Shown here: positions 24,682-34,939 of the stretch, piece by piece
Layout of the letters: every line of letters begins with the position of its first letter
Position numbering within the stretch: position 1 is the first letter of the stretch
Translations under genes and position numbers: made by a program
DNA from: Bradyrhizobium neotropicale
Lineage (GTDB): Bacteria > Pseudomonadota > Alphaproteobacteria > Rhizobiales > Xanthobacteraceae
NCBI RefSeq assembly: GCF_001641695.1
Contig: NZ_LSEF01000059.1
Coordinates: 1-38,803 of the forward strand
Direction: 5' to 3'
Length of the DNA stretch: 38,803 nt
The notes under the pieces: model-generated
Database searches by the model: none
What the model was told of the DNA's origin: nothing
The model's input: only the letters and a program-made list of their open reading frames with translations

Positions 24682-25685
24682 GCTTGCGTGTCGCCATCAA
24701 CGGATTTGGCCGGATCGGCCGCAGTGTGCTGCGCGCGATCGCCGAGTCCCGCCGCAACGACATCGAGGTGGTCGCGATCAACGACCTCGGTCCGGTGGAG
24801 ACCAACGCGCATCTGTTGCGGTTCGACTCCGTCCACGGCCGCTTCCCCGGCGAGGTCAGGGTCGACGGCGATACGATCGATATCGGCGGCGGTCCGATCA
24901 AGGTGACGGCGATCAAGGATCCCGCGCAACTGCCGCATCGCGCACTTGGCGTCGATATCGTGCTGGAATGCACCGGCCTGTTCACCTCGCGCGAGAAGGC
25001 CGCCGCACACCTTCAGGCGGGCGCGAAGCGCGTGCTGGTCTCGGCGCCGGCGAGCGAGGTCGACCTCACCGTCGTGTTCGGCGTCAACCATCTCAAGCTG
25101 ACCGGCGATCACATCGTGGTCTCCAATGCCTCGTGCTCGACCAATTGCCTCGCGCCGCTCGCACAGGTGCTGGACGAGGCGGTCGGCATCGAGAAAGGCT
25201 TCATGACCACGATCCACTCCTACACTGGCGATCAGCCGACGCTCGATACGTTCCACAAGGATCTCTACCGCGCCCGCGCCGCCGCGCTGTCGATGATTCC
25301 GACCTCGACTGGCGCGGCCAAGGCCGTGGGCCTAGTGCTGCCCGAGCTGAAGGGCAAGCTCGACGGCGTGGCGATCCGCGTGCCGACGCCGAATGTATCG
25401 GTGGTCGATTTCAAGTTCGTCGCCAGGCGCGCAACGAGCGCGAAGGAGATCAACGACGCGGTCCAGGCGGCAGCCAATGGACGGCTAAAGGACATCCTCG
25501 GAGCCACCGACGCGCCCAATGTCTCCACCGACTTCAACCACGATCCGCGCTCCAGCACCGTCCATCTCGACCAAACCAAGGTCATGGACGGCAATCTGGT
25601 GCGGGTGATGAGCTGGTACGACAACGAATGGGGCTTTTCCAACCGCATGGCGGACACCGCCGCTGCGATGGGCCGGCTGATCTGA
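24678..25685 (+). CDS. cbbG: glyceraldehyde-3-phosphate dehydrogenase
   Basis: 335 residues. Reduces 1,3-bisphosphoglycerate in the cycle. The NAD(P) fold opens [20 protein letters not shown]; the catalytic cysteine is about residue 153 in [13 protein letters not shown]; the C-terminal [13 protein letters not shown] is canonical. The real start is the ATG at 24678; the frame stays open upstream inside cbbT but that part is not coding for this protein. It lies between cbbT and cbbA. Confidence 0.95.
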   Translation: MSLRVAINGFGRIGRSVLRAIAESRRNDIEVVAINDLGPVETNAHLLRFDSVHGRFPGEVRVDGDTIDIGGGPIKVTAIKDPAQLPHRALGVDIVLECTGLFTSREKAAAHLQAGAKRVLVSAPASEVDLTVVFGVNHLKLTGDHIVVSNASCSTNCLAPLAQVLDEAVGIEKGFMTTIHSYTGDQPTLDTFHKDLYRARAAALSMIPTSTGAAKAVGLVLPELKGKLDGVAIRVPTPNVSVVDFKFVARRATSAKEINDAVQAAANGRLKDILGATDAPNVSTDFNHDPRSSTVHLDQTKVMDGNLVRVMSWYDNEWGFSNRMADTAAAMGRLI

Positions 25686-25714
25686 GCTGACGGAAGACGA
25701 AACGGAGAACTGCC

Positions 25715-26800
25715 TTGGCACGCATTACCCTTCGACAACTGCTCGACCACGCAGCGCACCACGGCTACGCGGTGCCGGCGTTCAACATCAACAACATGGA
25801 GCAGGGCATCGCGATCATGCAGGCGGCGGCCGAGGTCGACGCGCCCGTGATCATGCAGGCCTCGCGCGGCGCGCGCAGCTATGCCGGCGATCTCATGCTC
25901 TCGCACATGATCGATGCGCTGGAGCGGACCTATCCGGACATTCCGCTCTGCATGCACCAGGACCACGGCAATGACGAGGCGACCTGCGCCAGCGCCATCG
26001 CCCACGGCTTCACCTCGGTGATGATGGACGGCTCGCTGAAGGCCGACGCCAAGACGGCGGCAGATTACGACTACAACGTCGCGATCACCGGCCGCGTCGT
26101 CGATCTCGCCCATTGGGTCGGTGCGTCGGTCGAAGGCGAGCTCGGTGTGCTCGGCTCGCTCGAGCACGGCGGCGGCGAGCAGGAGGACGGTCACGGCGTC
26201 GAAGGCAAGGTCAGCCACGACCAGTTGCTGACCGATCCCGACCAGGCGGTCGATTTCGTCCGCGCGACGAAAGTCGACGCGCTGGCGATCGCGATGGGCA
26301 CCTCGCACGGCGCCTACAAGTTCAGCCGCAAGCCGGACGGCGACATCCTGGCGATGCGGGTGGTCGAGGAGATCCATCGGCGGCTCCCGAACACGCATCT
26401 TGTTATGCATGGCTCGTCCTCGGTGCCGCAGCCGCTCCAGGACATGTTCAACCAGTTCGGCGGCGAGATGCCGCAGACCTGGGGCGTGCCGGTCGAGGAA
26501 ATCGTCCGTGGCATCAAGAGCGGCGTCCGCAAGGTCAATATCGATACCGACTGCCGGCTGGCCATGACAGCGGTGTTCCGCAAGGTCGCCGCTCAAACGC
26601 GCTCCGAGTTCGATCCGCGCAAATTCCTCAAGCCCGCGATGGACGCGATGCGCGAGTTGTGCCGCGAGCGGTTCGAGCAGTTCGGCACCGCAGGCCACGC
26701 AAGCAAGATCAAGGTGATCCCGATGAGCGAGATGGCGCGGCGGTACCGCGCCGGCGAATTGGATCCACGCATCGACGCCCGCGAGCCCGTCGCGGCCTGA
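25715..26800 (+). CDS. cbbA: class II fructose-bisphosphate aldolase
   Basis: 361 residues, zinc-dependent aldolase of the Calvin-type group; it condenses triose phosphates and probably also makes sedoheptulose bisphosphate. Seen are [20 protein letters not shown], the metal ligands in [30 protein letters not shown] and MHGSSSVPQ. The start is a TTG at 25715, seven bases after GGAG, with the family N-terminus [13 protein letters not shown] beginning there and no ATG nearby. Confidence 0.94.
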   Translation: MARITLRQLLDHAAHHGYAVPAFNINNMEQGIAIMQAAAEVDAPVIMQASRGARSYAGDLMLSHMIDALERTYPDIPLCMHQDHGNDEATCASAIAHGFTSVMMDGSLKADAKTAADYDYNVAITGRVVDLAHWVGASVEGELGVLGSLEHGGGEQEDGHGVEGKVSHDQLLTDPDQAVDFVRATKVDALAIAMGTSHGAYKFSRKPDGDILAMRVVEEIHRRLPNTHLVMHGSSSVPQPLQDMFNQFGGEMPQTWGVPVEEIVRGIKSGVRKVNIDTDCRLAMTAVFRKVAAQTRSEFDPRKFLKPAMDAMRELCRERFEQFGTAGHASKIKVIPMSEMARRYRAGELDPRIDAREPVAA

Positions 26801-28300
<1,500 letters not shown>

Positions 28301-28311
28301 GGAGAATAGAC

Positions 28312-28719
28312 ATGAAGCTGACCCAGGGCTGCTTTTCGTACCTGCCCGATCTGACCGACGACCAGATCTACAAGCAGGTGCAGTACTGCCTCACCAATGG
28401 CTGGGCGGTGAACATCGAGTTCACCGACGATCCGCATCCCCGCAACACTTATTGGGAGATGTGGGGCCTGCCGATGTTCGATCTTCAGGACGCTGCCGGC
28501 GTGATGATGGAGCTCGCCGAATGCCGCAGGGTGTACGGCGACCGCTACATCCGCATCAGCGGCTTCGATTCCAGCCATGGCTGGGAATCGGTGCGGATCT
28601 CGTTCCTGGTGAACCGGCCGAAGCAGGAGGCCGAGTTCGAGCTGGTGCGGCAAGAGGTGAACGGCCGTGCGACCCGCTACACGACGGTGCGCAAGGCCAC
28701 GCAGCACGCCGCGCCGTAA
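28312..28719 (+). CDS. cbbS: RuBisCO small subunit (red type)
   Basis: 135 residues. The longer C-terminus (PKQEAEFELVRQEVNGRATR) is typical of red-type small subunits. Family blocks are TQGCFSYLPDLTDDQIYKQV, NTYWEMWGLPMFDL and GFDSSHGWESVRISF. GGAG lies eight bases before the ATG at 28312. The open frame extending 117 bases upstream is within cbbL and is not used. A strong hairpin follows the gene. Confidence 0.96.
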   Translation: MKLTQGCFSYLPDLTDDQIYKQVQYCLTNGWAVNIEFTDDPHPRNTYWEMWGLPMFDLQDAAGVMMELAECRRVYGDRYIRISGFDSSHGWESVRISFLVNRPKQEAEFELVRQEVNGRATRYTTVRKATQHAAP

Positions 28720-28773
28720 GCCTTTTCGCTTCCGCGCGGAGCGCTCCCTGCTCCGTTTCCTTGGCGGACCACT

Positions 28774-28808
28774 GCTTCGCCGCTCCCCCGCGGCGAAGCC
28801 CTTTTCTT
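28774..28808 (+). terminator. hairpin with T-tract between cbbS and cbbX
   Basis: GCTTCGCCGC (28774-28783) and GCGGCGAAGC (28790-28799) form a perfect 10-bp stem around TCCCCC, followed by CC and TTTTCTT. It ends only a few bases before the cbbX ATG, which lacks a good ribosome-binding site. It could be a partial terminator or a 3' stabiliser for cbbLS mRNA, making less CbbX than RuBisCO. Confidence 0.65.
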
Positions 28809-28812
28809 CGAG

Positions 28813-29748
28813 ATGCCGATGCTTGATGTACCGAACCCGACCACCACGGAGACCGCCTTCGACCTGCGCAAGGAGGCCGAAGCGGCCGGGATCACCTCCA
28901 CGCTGCAACAGCTCGAGCAGGAGCTGATCGGCCTGAAGCCGGTCAAGAACCGGGTGCGCCAGATCGCCTCGCTCCTGCTCGTCGAGCGCATGCGGCAGCG
29001 GGCAGGACGGGCCTCCGCGCCGCCGACCCTGCACATGTCGTTCACCGGCAATCCCGGCACCGGCAAGACCACGGTCGCGTTGCGCATGGCGAAGATCCTG
29101 CACGGTCTCGGCTTCGTGCGGCGCGGGCAGGTGATCTCGGTGACGCGTGACGATCTCGTCGGCCAGTATATCGGCCACACTGCGCCGAAGACGAAGGAGA
29201 TCCTGAAGAAGGCGATGGGCGGCGTGCTGTTCATCGACGAGGCCTATTATCTGCACCGCCCCGACAATGAGCGCGACTATGGCCAGGAGGCCATCGAGAT
29301 CCTGCTCCAGGTGATGGAGAACCAGCGCGAGGATCTCGTCGTGATACTTGCCGGTTATGGTGAGCGGATGACGAGCTTCTTTGCCTCCAATCCCGGCTTT
29401 CGCTCGCGCATCGCCCATCACATCGAATTCCCGGACTATTCTGAAGCGGAGCTGCTCTTCATCGCGGAGTTGATGTTGCAGGAGCGCGGCTATCGCCTGT
29501 CGAGCCCTGCGCGTGATGCGCTCGAGAGGTACATCGCGTTGCGCCGGACGCAGCCGTTCTTCTCGAATGCGCGCTCGATCCGCAACGCCGTCGACCGCAT
29601 CCGGCTGCGCCAGGCCGACCGCCTGGTGTCTGATCTCGACCGTATGCTCGACATCGCCGATCTCGAAACCATCGACGCCGTCGACGTGCTTGCGAGCCGT
29701 GTGTTCAACGGCGGCGCCGCAGCCGACGCAAGGAGTGCAAAGCCATGA
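28813..29748 (+). CDS. cbbX: CbbX, red-type RuBisCO activase (AAA+)
   Basis: 311 residues, the hexameric AAA+ motor that frees red-type RuBisCO from inhibitory sugar phosphates by pulling the large-subunit C-terminus. Walker A is GNPGTGKTT at residues 79-87, Walker B is [11 protein letters not shown], and sensor/arginine residues appear in [14 protein letters not shown]. The N-terminal linker precedes the AAA domain. An ATG at 28819 is an alternative start. The stop overlaps the cbbE start by 4 bp (ATGA). Confidence 0.95.
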   Translation: MPMLDVPNPTTTETAFDLRKEAEAAGITSTLQQLEQELIGLKPVKNRVRQIASLLLVERMRQRAGRASAPPTLHMSFTGNPGTGKTTVALRMAKILHGLGFVRRGQVISVTRDDLVGQYIGHTAPKTKEILKKAMGGVLFIDEAYYLHRPDNERDYGQEAIEILLQVMENQREDLVVILAGYGERMTSFFASNPGFRSRIAHHIEFPDYSEAELLFIAELMLQERGYRLSSPARDALERYIALRRTQPFFSNARSIRNAVDRIRLRQADRLVSDLDRMLDIADLETIDAVDVLASRVFNGGAAADARSAKP

Positions 29749-30467
29749 CCAGGGACATCGTGATTGCGCCGTCAATCCTGGCCGCCAATTTCGCAAAGCT
29801 CGGCGAAGAGATCGCCGCAATCGACGCGGCCGGTGCCGACTGGATCCATTGCGACGTGATGGACGGGCATTTCGTGCCCAACATCAGCTTCGGCGCTGAC
29901 ATCATCAAGGCGATCCGGCCCATCACCCGGAAGGCATTCGACGTCCATCTCATGATTGCGCCGGTGGATCCCTATATCGAGGCCTTCGCCAAGGCCGGCG
30001 CCGACATCATCACGGTCCATGCCGAGGCCGGTCCGCATCTTGATCGCTCATTGCAGGCGATCGGCGCGCTCGGCAAGAAGGCCGGTGTCAGCCTGTGCCC
30101 GGCGACGCCGGAAACTGCAATCGAACATGTGCTCGATCGCGTCGATCTCATCCTGGTGATGACGGTCAATCCCGGCTTCGGCGGGCAATCGTTCCTCGAT
30201 TCCCAGATCGGGAAGATCAGGCGAATTCGCAGCATGATCGGCGGTCGGCCGATCCGGCTCGAGGTGGATGGCGGCATCACGCGCGATAACGCGGCGGCCG
30301 TTGCCGCTGCGGGCGCCGATACGCTGGTTGCGGGATCGGCGGTGTTTCGCGGTAACGACAGCGCCGACTATGCCCGCAACATCGGGGCTATTCGCCTCGC
30401 CGCGGAAGCCGGCCGGGTTCCCAATTCGGCGCCGCCGGCGCGTGCCGTCGAGACGGCACTCCGGTAG
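29745..30467 (+). CDS. cbbE: ribulose-phosphate 3-epimerase
   Basis: 240 residues, TIM-barrel metalloenzyme that interconverts xylulose and ribulose 5-phosphate, feeding cbbP. Family blocks: [46 protein letters not shown] and EVDGGIT. The C-terminal tail of about 20 residues is proline- and alanine-rich. It is the last gene of the operon and overlaps cbbX by 4 bp. No T-tract terminator is visible directly downstream. Confidence 0.95.
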   Translation: MTRDIVIAPSILAANFAKLGEEIAAIDAAGADWIHCDVMDGHFVPNISFGADIIKAIRPITRKAFDVHLMIAPVDPYIEAFAKAGADIITVHAEAGPHLDRSLQAIGALGKKAGVSLCPATPETAIEHVLDRVDLILVMTVNPGFGGQSFLDSQIGKIRRIRSMIGGRPIRLEVDGGITRDNAAAVAAAGADTLVAGSAVFRGNDSADYARNIGAIRLAAEAGRVPNSAPPARAVETALR

Positions 30468-30475
30468 ACTAACGG

Positions 30476-30631
30476 GTGGTTCATGCGGCGAATACGCCGT
30501 GGCGCCGCCGCGCGTTCCTCGCGGGCGAAGCCTGCGAGGAGATGCAGGGCTATTTCATCGGCCGGCCGGAACTCATCGAGCGTGATCTCGATTTGATCGG
30601 CGTCAATGTCAAGCGTCGCCTCTACGCGTAG
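30476..30631 (+). pseudogene. C-terminal remnant of an EAL-domain (c-di-GMP phosphodiesterase) gene
   Basis: The frame GEACEEMQGYFIGRP followed by a short tail and TAG carries the late EAL-domain signature (EMQGYFIGRP). The preceding catalytic region is missing and no start is convincing, so this is the broken end of a phosphodiesterase gene left after cbbE. The rest of 30468-30802 holds an AT-richer stretch and a FixK-like box. Confidence 0.6.
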
Positions 30632-30753
30632 CCTGCGAGCAGTCGGTTCCCACGGGCGCAGGAACCACTCGCGTTTCCTAGAAATTAACCCAGGTTAGGC
30701 GAGCGGGATGGCAAGTTGGCCCGCAGAAAATCTTTTGCATAACCGCCATCGCC

Positions 30754-30767
30754 CTGACGCAAATCAA
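30754..30767. promoter_or_regulatory. FixK/FNR-like box, one mismatch
   Basis: CTGACGCAAATCAA differs from the TTGA-N6-TCAA pattern by one base in the first half. It lies 36 bp upstream of the small gene at 30803. FixK-type regulators answer low oxygen in Bradyrhizobium. Distance to a start site does not fit the usual -41.5 position well. Confidence 0.35.
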
Positions 30768-30802
30768 GGCAATAAGCCGAGTTGAACGCGAGGGAGGGTC
30801 TC

Positions 30803-31015
30803 ATGGAGAACGTACGTCGCTACCGGGCACTTGCATCCCTCTGTCGTCAACAGGCGGCCTATCGACCGCTCCAGACCTGGGAACTCCTTGGCCAGGCCGA
30901 GCATTTCGAACATCTCGCTGAAATCGAGCTGAAAGCTCATTTCGACGCGTGCAACGCGAAAGCCGAAGACGAGGCTCCGGCCGCTCCGAAATGGGAAACT
31001 CCGGCTGCGGCCTGA
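30803..31015 (+). CDS. small helical protein, copy 2 of a paralogous pair
   Basis: 70 residues from the ATG at 30803, preceded by GGGAGGG. The core MENVRRYRALASLCRQQAAY then RPLQTWELLGQA matches the protein at 19157 over about 45 residues; the C-terminal tail (alanine/proline/lysine) differs. It is soluble and helical. An upstream TTG in frame is not favoured. The 267 bp to the DegP gene show no other gene. Confidence 0.75.
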   Translation: MENVRRYRALASLCRQQAAYRPLQTWELLGQAEHFEHLAEIELKAHFDACNAKAEDEAPAAPKWETPAAA

Positions 31016-31282
31016 TGAAGTCGGACACTGCTTTCGTCAAAACGACGTCACTCCCCGGGACTGTCATGGTCTCCGGCGCGGCGTAGGTATTGCGCTGCTC
31101 CGCTCGCAGGTGTTTGCTGACCACCGCTCACACTGAGCCGGTCTCGAACCGAGTCGCGCAATTTCGGCCGCGGCCCCGGCCGCACATTCTTTGCCAAGAT
31201 TTAATCGCGTGGACGGGACGTCGTAAGGTTGCGGCGCCCATGTTGGATGCAAGGCGACACCTTCCAACATGGACATTTCGAC

Positions 31283-32824
31283 ATGAACGATCCCGTCAAT
31301 TCCGGCACTAAACCCCATACCATTCTCCGGCCACGCCGGCTCGCGCTGCTTGGCACCGTGGGCGCGCTCGGCCTCGCCGTGCTGGCGACGGCTCCGGGCA
31401 CGTCTCCCTTCCAGGCTTCTCTCATTGCCCCGGCGCAGGCCGCTGAAACGACCGCGACGCCGCCCGGCTTCGCCGATCTCGTGTCCAAGGTGAAGCCCGC
31501 CGTGATCTCGGTGCGGGTGAAGATTGACCAGGACAGCGACAAGAGTGCGATGCTGCAGCAGAATCGGATGGATTCCGACGAGGATTCGCCGTTCGAGCAG
31601 TTCTCGCGGCAGTTCGGCTTCCGCTCTCCCAATGACATGCCCAATGGCATGAACGGTATGCCCCGCCAGCGCCACCAGATGGTTACGGGCGAGGGCTCCG
31701 GCTTCTTCATTTCGGCTGACGGTTACGCGGTGACCAACAACCACGTCGTCGACCATGCCCAATCCGTGCAAGTGACGACGGATGACGGCACGATCTACAC
31801 CGCGAAGGTGGTCGGCACCGATCCGAAGACCGACCTGGCGCTGATCAAGGTCGAAGGCAAGAAGGACTTTGCGTTCGTCAAATTCTCCGACCAGAAGCCG
31901 CGGATCGGCGACTGGGTGGTCGCGGTCGGCAATCCCTTCGGCCTCGGTGGCACCGTGACCGCCGGCATCGTCTCGGCCAGCGGCCGCGACATCGGCAACG
32001 GTCCCTATGACGACTACATTCAGATCGACGCGCCGATCAACAAGGGCAATTCCGGCGGTCCGGCGTTCGACATGAACGGCAACGTGATCGGCGTGAACAC
32101 CGCGATCTTCTCGCCCTCCGGCGGCTCGGTCGGCATCGGTTTCGACATTCCGGCGGCAACAGCAAAGCTCGTTGTTGCCCAGCTGAAGGACAAGGGCTCG
32201 GTCACCCGTGGCTGGCTCGGCGTGCAGGTCCAGCCGGTAAACGCTGATATCGCCGACAGCCTCGGCCTGAAGGAGGCGAGGGGCGCGATCGTCGACAATC
32301 CGCAGGACGGCAGCCCCGCGGCGAAGGCGGGCATCGAGGCGGGCGACGTCATCACCGCCGTCAACGGCACCGCGGTCAAGGACTCCCGCGACCTCGCCCG
32401 CACTATCGGCACGATGGCGCCGGGCAGCTCGGTGAAGCTCGACGTCTGGCACAAGGGTGAGAGCAAGACGGTGACTGTCGCGCTCGGCGAGTTGCCGAAT
32501 GAGCGGCAGGCCAAGGCCACCGAGGGCAAGGTGCAGCCGGACGCCGGCACGCCGCGCCTCGGTCTCAGCCTGGCGCCGGCCGGCGACGTGCAGGGTGCGG
32601 GCCAGAAGGGCGTCGTCGTCACCGAGGTCGACCCGCAGGGTCCGGCTGCGCAGCGCGGTATCCAGACCGGCGACGTCATTCTCAATGTCGGCGGTAAGGC
32701 GGTCACCAATGCTGGCGACGTCCGCTCGGAGCTGATGCAGGCGAAATCGTCCGGCAAGCGCAGCGTGCTGCTGCAGGTGAAGAGCGCCGACGCCACTCGG
32801 TTCGTCGCCGTGCCGCTCGCCTGA
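31283..32824 (+). CDS. degP: DegP/HtrA-type periplasmic serine protease
   Basis: 513 residues from the ATG at 31283; an in-frame ATG at 31247 is also possible and neither has a strong ribosome-binding site. An N-terminal hydrophobic segment (LALLGTVGALGLAVLATA) with cleavage near AQAAE exports it. The trypsin-like domain shows the triad: His in VTNNHVVDHA, Asp in TDLALIK and Ser in GNSGGPAFD. Two PDZ domains follow (about 285-370 and 410-500). It degrades or refolds damaged envelope proteins. Monocistronic, ended by a strong terminator. Confidence 0.92.
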   Translation: MNDPVNSGTKPHTILRPRRLALLGTVGALGLAVLATAPGTSPFQASLIAPAQAAETTATPPGFADLVSKVKPAVISVRVKIDQDSDKSAMLQQNRMDSDEDSPFEQFSRQFGFRSPNDMPNGMNGMPRQRHQMVTGEGSGFFISADGYAVTNNHVVDHAQSVQVTTDDGTIYTAKVVGTDPKTDLALIKVEGKKDFAFVKFSDQKPRIGDWVVAVGNPFGLGGTVTAGIVSASGRDIGNGPYDDYIQIDAPINKGNSGGPAFDMNGNVIGVNTAIFSPSGGSVGIGFDIPAATAKLVVAQLKDKGSVTRGWLGVQVQPVNADIADSLGLKEARGAIVDNPQDGSPAAKAGIEAGDVITAVNGTAVKDSRDLARTIGTMAPGSSVKLDVWHKGESKTVTVALGELPNERQAKATEGKVQPDAGTPRLGLSLAPAGDVQGAGQKGVVVTEVDPQGPAAQRGIQTGDVILNVGGKAVTNAGDVRSELMQAKSSGKRSVLLQVKSADATRFVAVPLA

Positions 32825-32849
32825 GCCCGGACGCCTTCGATCGCAAATC

Positions 32850-32877
32850 AAAAAGGCGGCCAGCGGGCCGCCTTTTT
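32850..32877 (+). terminator. intrinsic terminator of the protease gene
   Basis: GGCGGCC and GGCCGCC form a perfect stem with an AGCG tetraloop, flanked by AAAAA and TTTTT, so it can work in both directions. Confidence 0.92.
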
Positions 32878-33085
32878 CACGCTCCGCTGCGACATACTTT
32901 AAGGAGGCCGATAACATTCTCGTTAACGGCAGCAATAGTGACGGGTTTGTCTGAAAAAGCCGCGTTCACGCGGCAGTCTTGTGGGAGTTGCGTCCCGGCG
33001 GCAATGGCGCTGCCGCGACGGTTGCAAGAGTGGAACTTCAACCACCCGGCCGGTGGCCGGGAGTTCGCATTTGATCGGTGCCGAC

Positions 33086-33448
33086 ATGGATCGATTGAAG
33101 CTCTCGCGGAGAAGCGCGCTGCTCGTGGTGCCGTTCGTGCTCTACAGCCGAAGCGCCCTGGGGCGTGACGATGGCCGCTACTCCAATTCTCCGCTCAAGC
33201 CGTGGTTCGACAGCTTGCGCAGCCATCTCGGTCCCTGTTGCTCGGATGCCGATGGCGTCGCCGTCGCCGATCCCGACTGGGAATCGCACAATGGACACTA
33301 TCGGGTGCGGCTCGATGGGCAATGGGTCGAGGTGCCGGACGAGGCGGTGATCACCGAACCAAACCTTGCCGGCCGCACCATGGTGTGGCCGGTCAAGACT
33401 GCCTTCGGTATCTCGATTCGCTGCTTCATGCCGGGCAGCATGATCTGA
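33086..33448 (+). CDS. small exported protein of unknown function
   Basis: 120 residues from the ATG at 33086. The N-terminus, RLKLSRRSALLVVPFVLYSR then SALG, is a signal peptide with a twin arginine, but lacks the full Tat consensus. The mature part has SHLGPCCSDADGVAVADPDW and WVEVPDEAVITEPNLAGRTM, a pattern of rhizobial hypothetical exported proteins, with three cysteines. No function is known to me. It converges on the lysine-rich gene at 33525 with a stem-loop between them. Confidence 0.72.
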   Translation: MDRLKLSRRSALLVVPFVLYSRSALGRDDGRYSNSPLKPWFDSLRSHLGPCCSDADGVAVADPDWESHNGHYRVRLDGQWVEVPDEAVITEPNLAGRTMVWPVKTAFGISIRCFMPGSMI

Positions 33449-33476
33449 GAACACGATCTGAGTGATTGTCGATCTT

Positions 33477-33509
33477 CGGCAAGGCGCGCCCCGCCTGCGC
33501 GCCTTGCCG
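33477..33509. terminator. bidirectional stem-loop between convergent genes
   Basis: CGGCAAGGCGCG and CGCGCCTTGCCG form a perfect 12-bp stem with a 9-base loop. There is no T-tract on either side, so termination may rely on the strong stem. Confidence 0.5.
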
Positions 33510-33524
33510 AATCTCGTCGTAGCG

Positions 33525-33773
33525 TTAGCGCTTCTTCTTCGATGACTTCCGCTTCTTCGACGCCTTCTTCGTGGCCTTCTTCTTCGGGACCTTCTTGCCC
33601 TTCTTGCGTGCCTTCGACAGTCCGATCGCGATTGCCTGCTTGCGGCTCTTTACGCGTCCGCCACGACCGCCGCGGCCGCTCTTCGCGGTGCCCTTCTTGT
33701 AGCGCCGCATCTCGCTTTCGACGTCTTTGTCGGAGCTGCGCGAATAGCGCCGTTTCTTTGCTTTCCGTGCCAT
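33525..33773 (-). CDS. DUF6496-like lysine-rich basic protein
   Basis: 82 residues from the ATG at 33773, with AAGGAG upstream. The middle (EMRRYKKGTAKSGRGGRGG, then VKSRKQAIAIGLSKARKKGK) is the DUF6496 pattern; the end is a histone-H1-like lysine tail (KKVPKKKATKKASKKRKSS). Such a charge suggests nucleic-acid binding, but this is inference. An EcfG-like promoter lies upstream, in keeping with a stress protein. The longer frame to 33866 adds unrelated residues. Confidence 0.8.
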   Translation of the reverse strand: MARKAKKRRYSRSSDKDVESEMRRYKKGTAKSGRGGRGGRVKSRKQAIAIGLSKARKKGKKVPKKKATKKASKKRKSSKKKR

Positions 33774-33798
33774 GCATGTTCTCCTTCGGCCGATGGAG

Positions 33799-33823
33799 AA
33801 CCGTACGCGACAGGCATGGTTCC
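33799..33823 (-). promoter_or_regulatory. EcfG-like promoter for the lysine-rich gene
   Basis: On the minus strand GGAAC (33823-33819), 16 bases, GGTT (33802-33799). This fits GGAAC-N16-CGTT except for one base. The start site would be about 20 bp before the ATG at 33773. Confidence 0.5.
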
Positions 33824-33851
33824 GAAGGCCCGCGCGAGGCGGCGACGACGG

Positions 33852-33875
33852 CAAGCTGTCTAGCAAGCTGTCTAG
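33852..33875. repeat. tandem 12-bp duplication
   Basis: CAAGCTGTCTAG occurs twice in direct succession. The right copy contains the stop codon of the DUF3072-like gene, and the left copy repeats the same stop, so the duplication is neutral for the protein. It looks like a recent slippage event. Confidence 0.7.
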
Positions 33876-34066
33876 AAGGAATTCGCCAGCTCGATCTCCG
33901 CCTCCAGCGCCTGGATGCGCTGTGCCGCTTCGGTGAAGGACAGGTCGCGCGCATATTGCGCGGGCTGGTAGGCTTCTTCGCTCAGCCGCTTCAGCTTGAG
34001 CCCCTGCGCGCGCGTCATCTGCTCTGCGAGCAAGACCTTGGCATCGTATTTACCTTGAAGTTGCAT
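33872..34066 (-). CDS. DUF3072-like small protein
   Basis: 64 residues with GGAGG six bases before the ATG at 34066. The pattern MTRAQGLKLKRLSEEAYQPA then LSFTEAAQRIQALEAE matches the short DUF3072 domain, whose function is unknown. Soluble and helical. It is divergent from the gene at 34128, with promoters overlapping in the 61-bp gap. Confidence 0.72.
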   Translation of the reverse strand: MQLQGKYDAKVLLAEQMTRAQGLKLKRLSEEAYQPAQYARDLSFTEAAQRIQALEAEIELANSF

Positions 34067-34093
34067 GTCCGTCCTCCATCCTGAAATCGTGAC

Positions 34094-34124
34094 TTGACTA
34101 TATGTTCTTATTTTGTTCTAACAA
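34094..34124. promoter_or_regulatory. overlapping divergent promoters
   Basis: Minus strand: TTGTTA (34124-34119), 16 bases, TATAGT (34102-34097). Plus strand: TTGACT (34094-34099), 17 bases, TCTAAC (34117-34122). The plus-strand start would fall at about the ATG at 34128, which has no ribosome-binding site. Confidence 0.45.
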
Positions 34125-34127
34125 GCC

Positions 34128-34403
34128 ATGGACAATAGAATTAATGAAATTCGACGCAAAATCAGTGCCTTGAGGCTGGAAATGGCCGACGTCGAGGCGT
34201 CCGTTCGCGACCTCCTCAATCGCGACCGCGACTGCACCGGACGTGCGCTCGAGCAGATGGGCCTGCGGCGGAAGATCAACCTCTTGATCGGCGAATGGAA
34301 GGCGGCCGGCGGCGGCGATGTGCTGCCTGATATCGCCGATCGGATGCGTCTTCGCCCCGCGAAGAAGGACGGCAAACCGGCGCGCCCCATCGCGCGCTGC
34401 TAA
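34128..34403 (+). CDS. small helical protein of unknown function
   Basis: 91 residues: MDNRINEIRRKISALRLEM then ADVEASVRDLLNRDRD. A charged helical N-terminal half, then a less ordered basic end (RPAKKDGKPARPIARC). There is no Shine-Dalgarno before the ATG, so a leaderless mRNA is possible. Followed 19 bp later by another small helical gene. No family recognised. Confidence 0.62.
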   Translation: MDNRINEIRRKISALRLEMADVEASVRDLLNRDRDCTGRALEQMGLRRKINLLIGEWKAAGGGDVLPDIADRMRLRPAKKDGKPARPIARC

Positions 34404-34422
34404 AGACTTTCGGAGGCGCGCC

Positions 34423-34605
34423 GTGGACGAAGACCCGGATACGTACCGGATTCTGAAATTGCGCGCCGAGATCCTCGAACTGGGCTCCGCCATCCGCCAA
34501 TTGCAGCGCGAGGGCCTGGATCATGCGGCGGCACAGCTCCTGATCTCGCGCAAGCGGGCGCAACTCGAGCAGCTCGTCAAGGCACCCGAGCGGCGACCGG
34601 CTTAA
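34423..34605 (+). CDS. small helical protein, GTG start
   Basis: 60 residues starting with GTG at 34423, six bases after GGAGG. The sequence DTYRILKLRAEILELGSAIR and LISRKRAQLEQLVKAPE suggests two amphipathic helices, perhaps a small coiled coil. It probably shares an operon with the gene at 34128. Function unknown. Confidence 0.6.
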   Translation: MDEDPDTYRILKLRAEILELGSAIRQLQREGLDHAAAQLLISRKRAQLEQLVKAPERRPA

Positions 34606-34665
34606 CATCACTGACATCCGACGCAGCTAAAGCGTGCACGCAACGCGACACGCCGGAGTTCGCCG

Positions 34666-34866
34666 ATGTCGGATGCCGACATGACCGCCTTGCTGCACAA
34701 GGTTCTTGATGAAATCTGTGCCGACGTTCCCGTGTCCGAGACAGCGACCCGCGAGCGCGTTGCCGCGAGATTGCGCGAAGCCGCGCGACGGGATGATTGC
34801 TCGGTCGAGGATTTGAAGCGGGCCGGGTGCGATGCGCTGAGCCGCGCACCGACGATGTGGCCCTAA
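34666..34866 (+). CDS. small helical protein of unknown function
   Basis: 66 residues from the ATG at 34666 with GGAG nine bases upstream. Charged, helical (ADMTALLHKVLDEICADVPV and RERVAARLREAARRDDCS), no signal peptide. It is followed by a good terminator and converges on the secreted protein gene at 34940. Confidence 0.6.
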   Translation: MSDADMTALLHKVLDEICADVPVSETATRERVAARLREAARRDDCSVEDLKRAGCDALSRAPTMWP

Positions 34867-34895
34867 AACGAGTGTCGCTCGAACATCAGATCGAG

Positions 34896-34924
34896 AAAGG
34901 CCCCGCGATCGCGAGGCCTTTGCA
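34896..34924. terminator. intrinsic terminator
   Basis: AAAGGCC and GGCCTTT form a 7-bp stem around a loop that is itself palindromic (CGCGATCGCG). It serves the plus-strand gene and may also serve the convergent one. Confidence 0.65.
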
Positions 34925-34939
34925 TGAGGCGTGTACCGC

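Noticed and set aside
31064..32935. A 623-codon open frame opposite the DegP gene
   Set aside because: Shadow; valine/arginine/histidine-rich and spans the terminator.
33045..33061. CCCGGCC-GGT-GGCCGGG hairpin
   Set aside because: Perfect but very short with no T-tract; it sits just before a gene start and may be chance in GC-rich DNA.
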